Below, one piece after another: positions 39,625-51,500 of a stretch of 64,000 bases of DNA. Source of the stretch: Blasia pusilla (Eukaryota > Marchantiophyta > Marchantiopsida > Blasiales); contig CM114271.1 of the NCBI GenBank assembly GCA_050084515.1, positions 54,994,001 to 55,058,000 on the forward strand, read 5' to 3'. The first letter of the stretch is position 1, and each line of letters opens with the position of its first letter. The notes beneath the pieces were generated by a model that ran no database searches, was not told the origin of the DNA, and saw only the letters and a program-made list of their open reading frames with translations. The position numbers were made by a program, and so were the translations under genes.

Positions 39625-41463
39625 TTAAATGATTGAAAGAAACTCAGACTTCACACTTGCTGAATTCACAAGAGGTGGTTGCAAGTGACCCCTAAAAGGC
39701 GTTTCCCTTCCAAAATGTGTGCAAAGATCATCCACTTCCTTGCAACCCCAACTGTTCAACCCTACTAACCTTGAGGGCATATGAAGAGGATTCAGAATTT
39801 TCATTGCACCTATCAAACTATTGTCCCTAAATCTATCATGTAAGGTTACACATACATTCTCATCAAAGTTCTTCTGGAAAGTTAAAGCAGCCTGTAAATC
39901 CTTTCTTGTACGATCTCTCAACATTTCAATGCTATGGAACTTTCTACCCCTAATCTCACATTGCAGTCGTTTCAGGTATCCACCAGGGGGTCCAAAATCA
40001 GGTAAGAGATGATAACCTGTTTCTTCAGATAATGTAGAAGCATTCAAGTCATGATTCTCCATTACAAAGTTCATTGTAATAGAGGCAATCTCAGAATTCA
40101 CAATACTACCAATAGTACTAACATCTACAAATTTGTATTGGAAAACCTTACTCAAATTAGCAAGGATAAACAATATGTCTGCCAAAAAGTACAACTGATG
40201 GATAATTTCAAATGATCTCAGCTTGTTGTACATGTTAGTAGCATTACCATCATCTTCACAGCGGAGAATATCCGTGAAATAGATGAGGAAAAATTCCAAG
40301 GAGTCACACAAAGTAGTCACGGCTTGCCATCGAGACAACCAACGAATTTTATGACATCTCTTCATGACCTTCTGAGAGTCATTTAACTTCTCTTGCAAAA
40401 TTGCAAGAGCACACTTCCTCTTTGAGGACCTTCTAAAGTATCCAGCTACAGAATTCAAGATGGAATCAATCTCTATAGATACATCTCTACAACCTGGTCC
40501 TTTGGCAGTTGTTAAAGAAGCAAAATTGGTCCTATGCGCAACGCAATGTACAGAGAGCAAAAAAGGGTTTTTCTTCAACTTCAACTAAGATTCTACTCCA
40601 TTCTGGCTACCTACCATAGTTGAGGCTCCCTCTGATCCAAAAGCCACCATCTTTGAACTCTCTAGTCCTGAGTCCTTGATCAACTCCAAAAGATTGTTAA
40701 TAATGGCATTTGAACACTTCTGTGGACATTGCAACAATCCTAAGAAGGAATTCATGACTTGCCCTTCTAATAAGTAAGTTGCAAATACAACAAGATGGTC
40801 TGTTACTGAAATATCAGTGGACTCATCAATCATGATCCCAAAGAAAGGAGATTCTTGAACTTTTAAAAGTGTTCTTCTATGCACTACCTGACTGATATAA
40901 TAACACATATCAGCACAAGTCTTCTCATCTTGGTATACATCTCGGGTAATTGGTGCATTCATTGAAAGTAACAACTTACACAGATTCGGGAATTTGGCAA
41001 AAGTCAATGATTCCTTAGCGATGAAGTATGCACACTTGAACAATGTTAACAAGGCTTGGTCACAAGTCCGATTAGTAGTGGCAATGGCCTTGGCCATCAA
41101 CTTGTTTCCTATATTAGCAGCCCAAGAAAGTTTCATATGCTCAATCGATTTGCTATGATCTGTAAAGGCTGAAACCTTACAGTTTATGGCACCATCCCTT
41201 TCAAAGGAATTCTTACCCTTTCCTTGCCTACAAACCTTACAAAATATTCTACTAGATTCTGCATGAAACTTTATCCAGTCAAATAAGCTGTACCACACAT
41301 CCTTCCAAGCCAATTGATTCTTCTCAATTAGACTACTGGAAGGAGTACCGGAATTCTCAACTTCCCTCCCATCTGAGGACCCTGATCGGCTTGAGATCTC
41401 TGGAAAGTCTTGGCTCACGTCTTTGGCCAACATCTCGCTCATGGTTCGCTGTCTCTTAGCCAT
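39625..41463 (-). pseudogene. hAT-type transposase with one in-frame stop
   Basis: Minus-strand frame of about 612 codons broken by a single TAG (40585-40587) between ...SQNGVES and LKLKKNPFLL. N-terminal TTF/BED-like zinc finger: FCKVC, then SAFTDHSKSIEH (near codons 70-105). Transposase core: FFGIMIDESTDISVTDHLV with a catalytic-type Asp, later SVHCVAHRTNFA and KIRWLSRWQAVTTL, as in the hAT-like ZNF862/DUF4371 proteins found in many eukaryotes. The C-terminal dimerisation region (ATVER/SxLKxx type) is not seen, so the 3' end is probably lost. No terminal inverted repeats or 8-bp duplication could be identified by eye. Could move a DNA element if intact; as it stands it looks inactive but young. 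Confidence 0.75.
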
Positions 41464-43242
41464 GTATGAGACAATAAAGGGTTAACAAAGGTTTAGGTCC
41501 AAACGAGAGCCGGGCACAAGGCCTCGTCTTCTGGACAAGAGAAAAACTGTCTCATAAAAAAAGAAACGTGGCATCCGAGAGTCCGAGACTCAGAGCAAAA
41601 GGCCAAAGTCAAAAACCCCAAGACTCTAATCAAAATCACTTTGTGCTGCCAAACCCGTGAGCAAAGTAGATTCAGAACCAAGATCAAGAGTGAAAAATAG
41701 TGCCTTTGACTTTCTTGAGTAGAGCAAAGCAAAGGCAGAGAGGAAACTTAGGCAAGTCAAACAAAGCAGCCTAAACCCTCTAGTGAAAGTGTAAACATGA
41801 AAGCTCTAGAGTGCAATATCCACGAAAACATAAAGCTGCAACATAAGACTTGGCGGTCGAGGCTTCAAGATATGGAATGAGCACTCGAGGTTTGAGCAAT
41901 TCGAGCAATGTGACAAGGTTATAGATTCGACACTCAGTCTCAGACTCCACACTCCCGGGTACTCGAGATAAAAGCCAAATTGCAAAAGAGCCAAGCTGGC
42001 CCGAGCACACGGACTCACTGGCACTAATCAATGTACAAACTCAAGCAAAAGAAAGAGTGAATAGCGCGGAAAGGCCCTAGGATACCGACTCCCCAAGTCC
42101 CCAACACTCAGCGTAAAAAGGATAACAGCAGGCAAGCCCACACGACGCCAACTCCTGAGCACTCAAGAAAAAACCTAGAAAATAGACGAAAAACCTCAGG
42201 CGCCTACTCCCGACTCCCTAGAACTCGACTCTCGACAAGCTTTGCCGCAGCAGCTGCGTCAAGGACCCAAGGTGAGGATTCTAAGGAATCGAACACAGAC
42301 TCCAAACTTTGAAAAGACTCAGAACTTCGGAAGAGTGCTTCGCACGTTGGAGTGTGCACCGGACTCAAAAGACACTGCAGACGCAAAGGACGTTCGAGGA
42401 TCGTGCAGAAAAAGAGGAGAAAAGACAAGAAACTGCTAGCTGAACTGGTCCGAAGAAGCCAACTCGCGAGCGCCCTCTCTAGCGCGGCTTCGCTGCAGCA
42501 GCCGCGTAAGGAACTCAGGGCGAAGAATCAAAAGGAAACTCTGAAAAAACTCAGCACTTCGAAGTTTGGACGAGCGCAGCCACAGTGTGCACACGATTTG
42601 GGAGGCGCAGCAGAGTGAAGATGCAAATCACATTGGAGGCTCGATCGCTTGATCCGCTCGAGCACAAACTGTGGACTCTGGGAGTCTAGGGAATGGACCC
42701 CTTCCGCAACTCTTCCTCGCAGCCGGCAGCCCTTGATGGCTCGTTCCCCTCAAGCCTGGGGCTAAGGCTCCTAAGTCCTAACTCGCCCCGATTCAACTTC
42801 CAACCTTAATGTTGCGGCTGCCCTACCTAAGACGGCCAAGATTTCGTGATGAGAATCTGACGGTTCTAGCCGGCTATCTGGTATTCCGACGAACTGAAAG
42901 TAGTCCAGCAAAAATCCGACCTCCGTAAAATGCAATCTAGCAAGAATCCGGGTGAAGTGACCGGCAACAAAAATATTCCGGCTAATTCCTCCCGACAAGC
43001 GGCACATTTCTAGCTCAAGAAATCCCGGCCATCCATTTCCCGGAATGTCCCCTGAAGCCGTCGGAATCTCAGCCGCCTAAATTTCCCAGACGTCGTCAAT
43101 TCTAGATTCTAACCGGCCAGCTTTACACTATTTGCCGGTTCTCCCCGGACGTTGTTGCGAGCCTACGAGCTTTCCAGTAAGGCCATGATCTTGTACGGAA
43201 TGTGGAGAGGAGCAAGATGACGCAAGAGCAGTCCCACATATA
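41464..43242. other. Unassigned, partly repetitive GC-richer sequence
   Basis: Between the hAT fragment and gypsy B. It contains a diverged tandem repeat (42236-42600) and many ACTCGAGACTC-type and CCGGC-type short repeats (42850-43150). No protein family recognised. Confidence 0.45.
42236..42600. repeat. Diverged tandem duplication, about 245-bp period
   Basis: TTTGCCGCAGCAGCTGCGTC... (about 42240) and TTCGCTGCAGCAGCCGCGTA... (about 42488) start two similar stretches that both run through a GACTCAGAACTTCG / AACTCAGCACTTCG block to GTGTGCAC. They differ at many sites, so the duplication is old. Confidence 0.65.
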
Positions 43243-45700
43243 AATCTAGAAAAGCGTCTGCACGAGTAGTGGAGGACAGGCCCAGGAGGTCGAGGATGAC
43301 CTATTGAGGCCCCGGGAAACCTGAGAGGGCAGGTTTCCCCTTCGTTTTGGCTCATTTGGAGCCATATAAAGAAACTTACTATTTCTGGTAAGTTTCCATA
43401 TTGGGGATAGTTGACTTTCCACTTTGGGAATTGGCCCTTGACCCGCTACAATAGTTCAAGAGCCAAGGAGATGACCTACGAGCATAGGTTATCGTTGAGA
43501 GGGCTTAGGAAAGGGAAGGGGATATACCTCCAAGAGAGAGAGAGCTTGAGAGCTCATTCTCTTTTCGTTGAACCTCTTGGCATAAGGCGGCGGAGTTATG
43601 GTCCCTTGCCTTATAAGTGTAACCCAAGCCTCTCATTAAGAGAATGGGTTTGGTTTGACATGAGAGAGAGTGCACACCTTTGAGAGCTATGGTGTGAGAT
43701 GGTGTAGAGAGAGATTGGATCTTACTTTACAACGAGAGAATGAAAGAGTGAGAGGGCTTCATGGGGGAGCTCGCTAGTCACTCACTATTTTGGCAGGTTG
43801 GGGACCGTGTTCCCCATTCAGCGGCTCATGGGAGTGCTCATCAGAGCAAGGGCTGCTTTGATTGTTCTTTGCATTTGCCAATTTTTTGTGTGGAAGAGTG
43901 GCGCGCGGAAGTGCTGCCCAATTTCTGATAGGGATTGATTATGGGGGCGGGTTGCCCCATACCGGCGCTCTCGGGAGTACCATGTGGCTTGTTCATTTGT
44001 ATTTTTACAGGTTTTATATTTTTGTTGGGAGAAATCAGCATGGAAGCGCTGCCAAATTTTGTGTAGGAGAAACAGACATTGGGCTTTAAGACAGTCCCCG
44101 TCAGTTTTTACTCAAATATCCGATTCTGAATATTTTTTGACGTTGTTGTAGATCGTGAAGTTGTGCAACAAACAATGCGCAATTTGGAGTTATGAGCAAA
44201 AAGTTATAGTCAATCTTGCAAAATTGCCATCGCTAGGCGACTTTTAGGGTTAAATTGTTCAAACCCTAAACCAGCCGCCACGCCAACGGCGGCCGTCGCC
44301 GTCATAGTCACCGTCAACGATCTGCCGTTGACGGTCAACCGTCCTTTTTCCACCCTTTGGTCGCCATTGCTACCATTACAGAGTGGAGGGTCTTCCACGA
44401 CGTTTGTTGATTCTCTGACTTACGTCGCCACCACGTACTTTGTTTTGGCCGCCACCGTCATCGCTATTTCGTCATCAACCTGTGATGGCAGATGACCTCC
44501 GGTTATGGTGTTTGGTTTTTGATTTCATTCTACTATGTTGTGATTGGTAGCCGCACGACGACGATTGAGTACCGTGCTGTGACGCCCCTAGCCGCAACGC
44601 GCCGCCGATTGCTGCGCCGAGCCGCTCGTGGCCGCACCGCACCGTCTCGATCGCGGAACCGCTCCTTCACTAAGGAGCAGAGCGTGTGAATTTCTGATTG
44701 AGGAGGGTATGCCGCCAAGTGCCGCACCCCATTCGCGAGTGCCGTGTTGTTTGTAGCCGTTCCGTGCCTGCAGTGCTGCACCGGACCGCTCGACCTGCAC
44801 CGCACATCGAGGAGGTTGAGCAGCGTCAGTACGAGAGGAGTTTGACTTGCTGATTGGAGGAGTTGTCTTCAAGACCAAGTTGGGATCGAGATTTGCAATT
44901 GTTGAGGAGCGACATCAACATGTGTTCAGGTTATCCATTCTGGTCCTTTATCCTACACGTGTGAGGGATTTTGGGATTTGGGTAGTTTATTTGGGGATAT
45001 TGGGTTATGTGGATGCTGAGAGCATCATTCATGTATGCGATTTAGGGGACATAGACTTGTGTGGGATGTCTAGAGCTGAGGGTAGGTTGTCGATGAGATG
45101 ATAGTATGGTCGATTTGCCGCACCACGTCGCGTGTTGCCGCACGTTATACGTCTCGGGGAGGGAGAGTGTAGATCGAGTGCCGTATGTTTGGGATGAGTG
45201 ATAGAGGGATTACTCACAAGGTTGAGAGTGATTGGGTGAGAGGAGCACGAGGGTCACCACGGCGTCCGTTTGGGACTTTGAGAGGCGAGATGGTGAACTC
45301 GAGAGTAGCTCTAGAGGTTTTACGTGGAGTGGCGCGAGGTTCTGAGGATCTCCACGTGAGGGACCAGCTCGACCTCCTTCTATGTCATCGTCAAATGAGG
45401 GGGAGGATGTAGAGGAATTTTTGAGCACATCGCCACAAATTGTGAGTGGTCCTACCAGTTGGGCGTACAAGATGGACGACCGGGGTAGATGACCGCGTAG
45501 GTTTTCTGGTGCAGTAGGCACAATTGAGTTGCACGATTTCATAGCAGAGTTTAGGAGTTGGTGTGACTCCCAACGAGCCAGGAACTCTAGAGAGTTTAGC
45601 CCCTTTACAACATGGAATGGTGGGTTCTAGCATTTAGAGGAGGCATCCATGGACAATTACCATGAGTTCTCCCACATATATGCCCGGAAGATTGAGGCAT
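43243..45700 (+). repeat. Gypsy B leader
   Basis: 43243-44430 is the reverse complement of 20216-21500. It includes TCATTTGGAGCCATAT, GTTGAACCTCTTGGCATA, the GAGAGAGAGAGC tract and CAAACCCTAAACCAGCC (44260). 44430-45700 is GC-rich, without a conserved coding pattern, and probably holds the decayed N-terminus of gag. Confidence 0.6.
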
Positions 45701-45726
45701 GACGACTCTACTATGACCCACACTAT

Positions 45727-46410
45727 GTGTCATGGACGGAGCCGTTCCCAGATAAGGAGGAGGAGTCAGGAGAGGCTACTTCCTCTTCCACAATTGATGT
45801 TTTAGGAGGGGTCACTCGCATTGGAGCAGTTGAACCATCTAGTCAGGTTTGTCCCAGGTTCAACCCCGTGGTTGAGTTCTTCGCCAGCTACCAAGGGGTA
45901 CGGACGGAGAAGTTGCGGAGCATCCACGATTTCTAGAGGCGCCCGAGTGAGAGTTTACGTGAGGCTTACACTCACTTGCGTCGGTTGATCAACATCACTC
46001 AGGAGGTGACGGAGGCTCAGGCTATCTAGTCATGGTACGCGATGTTGGATCAGACCCTGCGGACACGGGTGCGGGAGAAGGTGCTTCTTATGAACACCTC
46101 CCCAACGTTCTGGGCGAGAGTAGTCACGATTGGCTGCACCACCTGTATACCAACGTGGACTCTGAGATAGGTCGACTTTGGCACCACGAGCTCAGGGAGG
46201 ATACCGGGGGGCCGTGCCATAGAGACCTGCGGCTCAGCAGCAGCCGCATATTATTACTTGTTGGCCATGTGGTGGAGTCCATCATCAACGCAATTGCACT
46301 CGTCAGGGTCATGGACGTGTGCCTCAACATGGAGGAGGAGATGGTGCTACACCAGGAGGTTATCAGTGTGACTATTGTCAGAGGTATGGTCATACACGCG
46401 TGAGGTGTTT
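45727..46410 (+). pseudogene. Gypsy gag with CCHC zinc knuckle (copy B)
   Basis: The capsid block RPSESLREAYTHLRRLI, then TQEVTEAQAI and SWYAMLDQTLRTRVRE (45938-46090) matches the retrotransposon gag pattern. It is continuous with the open frame from 45727 except for a TAG at 45934 and another at 46027; both stand where a Gln is expected, so CAG-to-TAG is likely. The zinc knuckle CDYCQRYGHTRVRC (C-x2-C-x4-H-x4-C) is at 46367-46408 in another frame, followed by a Gly/Arg/Pro-rich tail. Confidence 0.8.
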
Positions 46411-47369
46411 CAGTTTACATCATGAGTTACGTTCGGACCGAGGGCCAAAGAGGGCACCAGGGCGAGTATCCGGTCTAGGTGCGCCTAGAGATCGTGCACC
46501 AGGTGGTCCCGTTGGGGGACTAGGTGCAGGAGTTTCCCGACATGGTGGTGGAGCTACCCATGGAGCAGGTAGAGTACCACCACCTAGACACGCCAAGGGA
46601 GATGCCGGATGTAAGGCTGGGATGGCTGCTCAGATATAGCATCTACAGGAGCCGATTGCCGCTATGGCACTAAGGTTACCCGATACCGGATCTGTGGCAT
46701 TGACATCATATGGAGCAGCCAAAGATATGGAGGATCTTGGTTGGATGTGCGGGGTTGCCCAGATGGAGGCGGCCGCAGTTGTGACGCGTGGAGCAGCCGT
46801 AGAGTTGGATCCACAGCCTGGGGAAGTGAGATAACAGACTAGGCTTCCTTAGTCTTTCACGTTGTCCAAAGCGATGAGGATCCCATTGATGGGTCCTCAT
46901 CAAAGTTCCTGGAGAGTTGGTGATGTTGTTGGTATGCAAGCACGGAGAGCGATGGGAGAAGTGAGTGCGACGACTCCTATTGTTGATGCTCAGGAGGGGC
47001 ATGTGTCGAGCATGTTGTTGGGGGCTACCCCCGTTGTGTACCGCACTCCTTTATTTTCTACTTCCGCTATTATGACGTTGGGGGATACACCCGCCGAGGC
47101 TTTTCGGCTGGTCGCTTCACTATGTGAGCGCGGAGTTGGAGTTCTTGCATCACGTTCAGAGGTGATTGCACAGGAGGTGATGGACCTACCCTTGGAGCGG
47201 ATGCTCGAGCCGTCCACGTCAGATTCATAGCAGGCTGCGACTGCTAGGATGGCGGAGATGCCCGCTAGATCCGCGATAGAGCGTGCCATGGCCTCTCTTG
47301 GTGTTGTGTTGCTGGATAATTGAGGAGAGGTCTTCCAATTGGTGAGTCCCGGAGGAAGAGCTTTTAGTC

Positions 47370-47720
47370 CGGCGCATCTTGTTGGATTCAATAGCGCAAC
47401 CCCTGATGTTGGGGAAAGCGTCATTCAAAGGATTGGGCTTGACAAGAGCGGATGTGGAGCGTTGTCCATTCCGGATACAGATATCCTTGGGAATAGACAG
47501 TCCCACACAGTATATCAACCGACAGGAGGTCGTGGTGAGGATTCTCCCGGGACATCCTACGATGAGTCCGTGGTGCGAGCCAAGGCGATAGTGACTGATG
47601 TAGAGTCCTCCTACGTCTTGGTTGGTGGAGTAGTGTTATACTCAATGGGGTTTTCCCTAGATTAGTGGGAGGAGTCAGCGTCCTACAAACCAGGATGGCA
47701 GTCAGGTGATGGGCGCCTTA
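47370..47720 (+). pseudogene. Retropepsin of gypsy copy B
   Basis: ILLDSIAQPLMLGKA (from about 47371) is the aspartic-protease active-site block, with Ile in place of the expected Gly in the D-[ST]-G triad, followed by GLGLTRADVERCPFRIQISLG. After a frameshift near 47540 the downstream part reads YVLVGGVVLYSMGFSLD (about 47611-47660), then a TAG and WEESASYKPGWQSGDG. It would cleave Gag-Pol if intact. The active-site change and the frameshift make it inactive. Confidence 0.65.
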
Positions 47721-47939
47721 GCTCATTACCCGTTCGATTCACAGGTGCAGTGATCGTGCGACGGCCAGGAGAGGTGGTGACCTTAGCAACATTTAGTAGT
47801 GCCATCACTTGGCCTAGTAATTTGATTGAGGGACATGTCCATGCAGAGGATACTCCCGTTCCTGAAATTTGTATGGAGAGGAGTGTTATGGTAGCCGCAT
47901 CATTCCGTGGAGGAGAGGTGCCCTTGTGGGACTCGACTG

Positions 47940-48460
47940 AGGAGCTCAGATGATTGGCAGATGAGCGCATGCAGACCGCGTGGAGCAAGGCGTGTGCACC
48001 GGAGCATGACAGGTCTTAGGAACCCGAGGTAGCAAGGAGTGCTACGATGACACCCTTGGATACCACACCCATTGTGTGGTGTATCTTGGAAGAGGGTATT
48101 CGAGTGTTAGATCTCTTTGGAGGGATTAGCACTGAATTAGCTGCTGGTTTGCAGGCAAGAGTGCGAGTGCAGCAGAACCTGTATGTGGAGAGTGATGATA
48201 TTGCGAGGCGCGTCTCACTACAATGTGTGGCGTAGTTACGCCTACGTTTTCGTGACTAATTGTCTGCGTCCGCGGTATAGAGGTACCAAAGTTCCCTACC
48301 GAGGGATATTTTGTTGCAGGGGACGCAAGACTTAGAGCGGGTAGGGACCATTGATTTGGTCTTGCCGGTTGGCCATGTCTGGGCCAATCTAGTGCTAGAC
48401 GAGGCAACGGGTTGGGTGACACTTGGTCCAGGTTGTTTTGGGAGATGTTGAGGATCTTAC
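47940..48460 (+). pseudogene. DNA (cytosine-5)-methyltransferase-like domain inside gypsy copy B
   Basis: Motif I, VLDLFGGIST (48104-48133), is the S-adenosylmethionine-binding block of C5-methyltransferases; LYVESDDIARRVS follows, with the acidic residue expected in motif II. In the same frame after stops at 48236, 48260 and 48284 comes QDLERVGTIDLV (about 48325-48360). A one-base frameshift then leads to AGWPCLGQSSARRGNGLGD (from 48364), with the catalytic-type Cys at 48376-48378, and SRLFWEMLRIL (to about 48457). The order and spacing of motif I, motif II, I/FDLV and PC block is that of C5-MTases. The LFxE block after PC looks more like DNMT3/DRM than DNMT1. The target-recognition domain and motifs VI-X are missing, because the element is cut off here. 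Inactive in this copy. Confidence 0.75.
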
Positions 48461-48590
48461 TTTAATTGGAGATATTTTGGTACTCCTCGCCTGTGTGTAT
48501 GGATGCCATGAGTTAGCATCGGATCGTGTGTGTGTTCAATAACAGCAATGTACGTTGTGTAGCGATGTGTATGCGCACGACATCTTTGGA
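48461..48590 (+). repeat. LTR tail of gypsy copy B
   Basis: TTGGAGATATTTTGGTACTC, GTGTGTATGGATGCCATGAG and TTAGCATCGGATCGTG match 17607-17680, followed by the core motif GATGTGTATGCGCACGACA. It joins methyltransferase coding sequence at GGATCTTACTTTA, a string also present just upstream of the same tail at 17583-17596. Confidence 0.75.
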
Positions 48591-51500
48591 ACACATATAA
48601 AGGTAAGTTCATTCATTTCACCATAACTTTTGATGTTTTATTGCTAGGGCATGCATGGAATAGAATGTGGTGACTTTAGAGTGTTTCAATTTCGTGAATT
48701 TTTTTTACTTTGCTTATCTAATTCATACTAGCCCATGACAAAAATTGAAGGTTACGCTTGGATGATTCATCATCTAGAACATTATATATTTTGACAAAAG
48801 AATCGCTGATAGGTGTAGATGCATGAGAGAAACAATAAGAAATGAGTGCCAATATATGTCTAGCATAGGAAGCAAGTTGTCTAAAATAAGATTGCTTCTA
48901 TCGTAAAGTTCTGCATTGTGACTAGAAAACTCTGCAAATGCATATAGTATTTTGTGATCTCTTATGAGCATCTTACTTAAAGTGTGTTGTTAGTGAATAT
49001 ATTTAATTCAAGAATCCCTATAATTCACTCCTTGAAGTGAATATACGCCAAGACATTCTTGAGAAATAACTCGCACAAGATATTCCTACTTTCTATTTAG
49101 TGTTTGCATTCATAGTAAGCCACAAAAAATTAGCTTTGTTTATACCATTTTGTTAATTCCATGATATCCATTTCCGAAGGTCATACACTTCATTGAAGAT
49201 GGAATCATTCATAATTTAATGACTTCAAATTTGAGTGCCATCTCTTATAATAATCATGGCCCTTACAGACATTCCCCATTTTTTTCCTCTCCATGTGGGC
49301 TATCCACATGTCCTCCACACGTGTTTACTAATTACTATCTCTCCCATCCCTCTCAAAGGGCTGCACACTAGTTTTCTTGCTCTATCCTTTTCAATGTGGT
49401 AAAATCATTTTACTTTGCAATGTAAACATATATAAGTATTCAAACTCATATCCTTCTCTCATAAAGCAAAGTTGTTGTCTTTGTGCTTCTTGTGGTTTTA
49501 TCACTTACATTTTTGAAATCATTTAAGTACTTCCTCCTCGATTAGTAATATATACACTTATGTTAGCCACTTGATCCAACTGCCCATTAGTTCGATTTCA
49601 AACACAACATATAGAGACAAAGCCCTTCACCTCATGATTACATTGATTTAGAACTGTCAAAATAATATGATCCTTATTTCAAACGCACCCATTTTCAAAG
49701 TTTTTCTCTGAAAATACAATACACTATAGATTTGTTGTGTTATTTCACGCAATCATTGCTCCATATCCACATGTAATTATCTTAACAAGGAAATATTGTT
49801 TGGTTTCGTTGGTCTTGACGCTTGACTTCATCCTAGGCAAACATCACAAGCAAAGGTTACTTATGAGTTTGTTGCTCCCCAATCCTAACTCTATCTCTAA
49901 GAAAGTAATTCATTACTCCTTCATAATTACTTATAAACGGCCCCTACTAATAGCTTGTAACTTCTACAACTACTTCTACTAATCTATACTATTAAGCAAA
50001 AATGCATATGCCAATATAAGACAAATATTCAATAGAGATAAAAACATAATTCGATGGTCCATTTATAATCTGAGTAACAAACACATAGATTGAGTTCCAC
50101 ATTCTAAAAATTTTGGGAGTTTCAAGTTGAAGAGGCCACTCCCTCTTACATGTACAAATCCCTCCATTTACCACTCCTATGATCATATTAAATGTCTTGT
50201 GTTAATATTGTAGTTCTTGTATTCCATGTTTGTATATGTCAATTGAGGGAGCTTTGCACATCTCACAATCAGATTCCAATCCAATTTGTAAGATATGCAT
50301 ATTATTATTAGTATTCTCATGATCTTATGTGTTAATATTATCATTAAGATAGAATTTATCATTTAGGGAAGGGTCACATACTTGCTCTAATGGGACAAAC
50401 AAGATGGATTTAAGTTACTTCAAGTAGGTAAATAGGTATATTAAAGACTATCCTTTCCAAAGAATTACATCACTTTTACACTATTGGAGAATGTTCTAAG
50501 ACTTTTGATTTTCAATCGCCTCTCCTTCTAACACCTAACCCTCTCAACCAATAAAATCGGTAGATTAAAAGTAGGGTCATCAAAAATTTGTTAAAAAGAT
50601 AGCAGCCTTCGCTTTATCTACCTCGATTTTGAGGTTAACCGCGCTCTCCACGGCCGTGGCCTAGGCTTTTGTATCGGGGCTAGGACTCACAGTATCAAAA
50701 AGATACGGCCTAGTGCTAACAGACAAACCATGGTGAGGGGGCTTCCACTCGAGTCTCGGAGGATTCCCCCAAAGAAGCTCTGTTAAGATCGCCTACGGGG
50801 TTATCAATTTTTTTAACAAATCAATTTAATCATTAATCATATTTTTAAATGAATAATGAATAATTTATTTAAGTGAACCGTGAATCATGCTATTAAGGGC
50901 ACTAGCTCACTTTGAAGATGAATGAATGAATGACACTATTAAATTTGTCCATGGAACCAATTCAAGAAAGCTTCTTAAAATCTGGATCTCATACTAAGAA
51001 AGGAGAAGGTTTTTGATGATTCAATTCTTTTTATAAATTTTCATAACAATTAGTTATAGTAAAGTCCAATTAAGTTTTTTCATGATGAAATCTAATAGAG
51101 TCTCCCTCATTTTTTCTTTTCTTCCCATTTTAAAATTGAAAATCTAAAATTTTCACACCAATTTTGACAAAAGTCAATTAAATTCTTTTGGTGATTTTTT
51201 TATCAAAATTTATTTACTAATTTCAAATTTTCATCCTCTCGAACCTCATCCGATCCATCGAATGGGAAAAAATTGACTAGCGCGGATGACCATCATGAAT
51301 GGGTCTAGCATGATGGAATATGTTTAGACATGCCTCCGTGCTAGACATATTCCATTTTAGCTACCCGAAACATGGTTAAGTCCAATGATCGGGGAGATCC
51401 GGGTTACGAATATGGCTAGAATTTCCGATTGATTTAAAAATTGCCTACGAAAACCGACTGGAATTGGAGTAGGTCCTTCGTACTTCGTATCTCAAAACGG
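48591..51500. other. AT-rich intergenic sequence
   Basis: No gene recognised. It contains a GC-rich island at 50615-50800 and an imperfect hairpin at 51313-51355 (ATGGAATATGTTTAG against CTAGACATATTCCAT). Confidence 0.5.

Larger units (their letters stand above)
43243..48590 (+). mobile_element. Ty3/gypsy copy B: gag, protease, DNA methyltransferase; RT to integrase deleted
   Basis: Plus-strand order: leader matching copy A (43243-44430), a GC-rich leader/gag start (44430-45700), gag (45727-46410), retropepsin (47370-47660), a cytosine-5-methyltransferase-like domain (48047-48460), then at once LTR-tail sequence (TTGGAGATATTTTGGTACTC, ending in the core GATGTGTATGCGCACGACA at 48564-48582). 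RT, RNase H and integrase are missing between 48460 and the LTR tail. Several TAG stops and frameshifts show it is decayed. The order gag-PR before the methyltransferase and the family link to copy A place the methyltransferase inside the element, between protease and RT. Confidence 0.75.
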
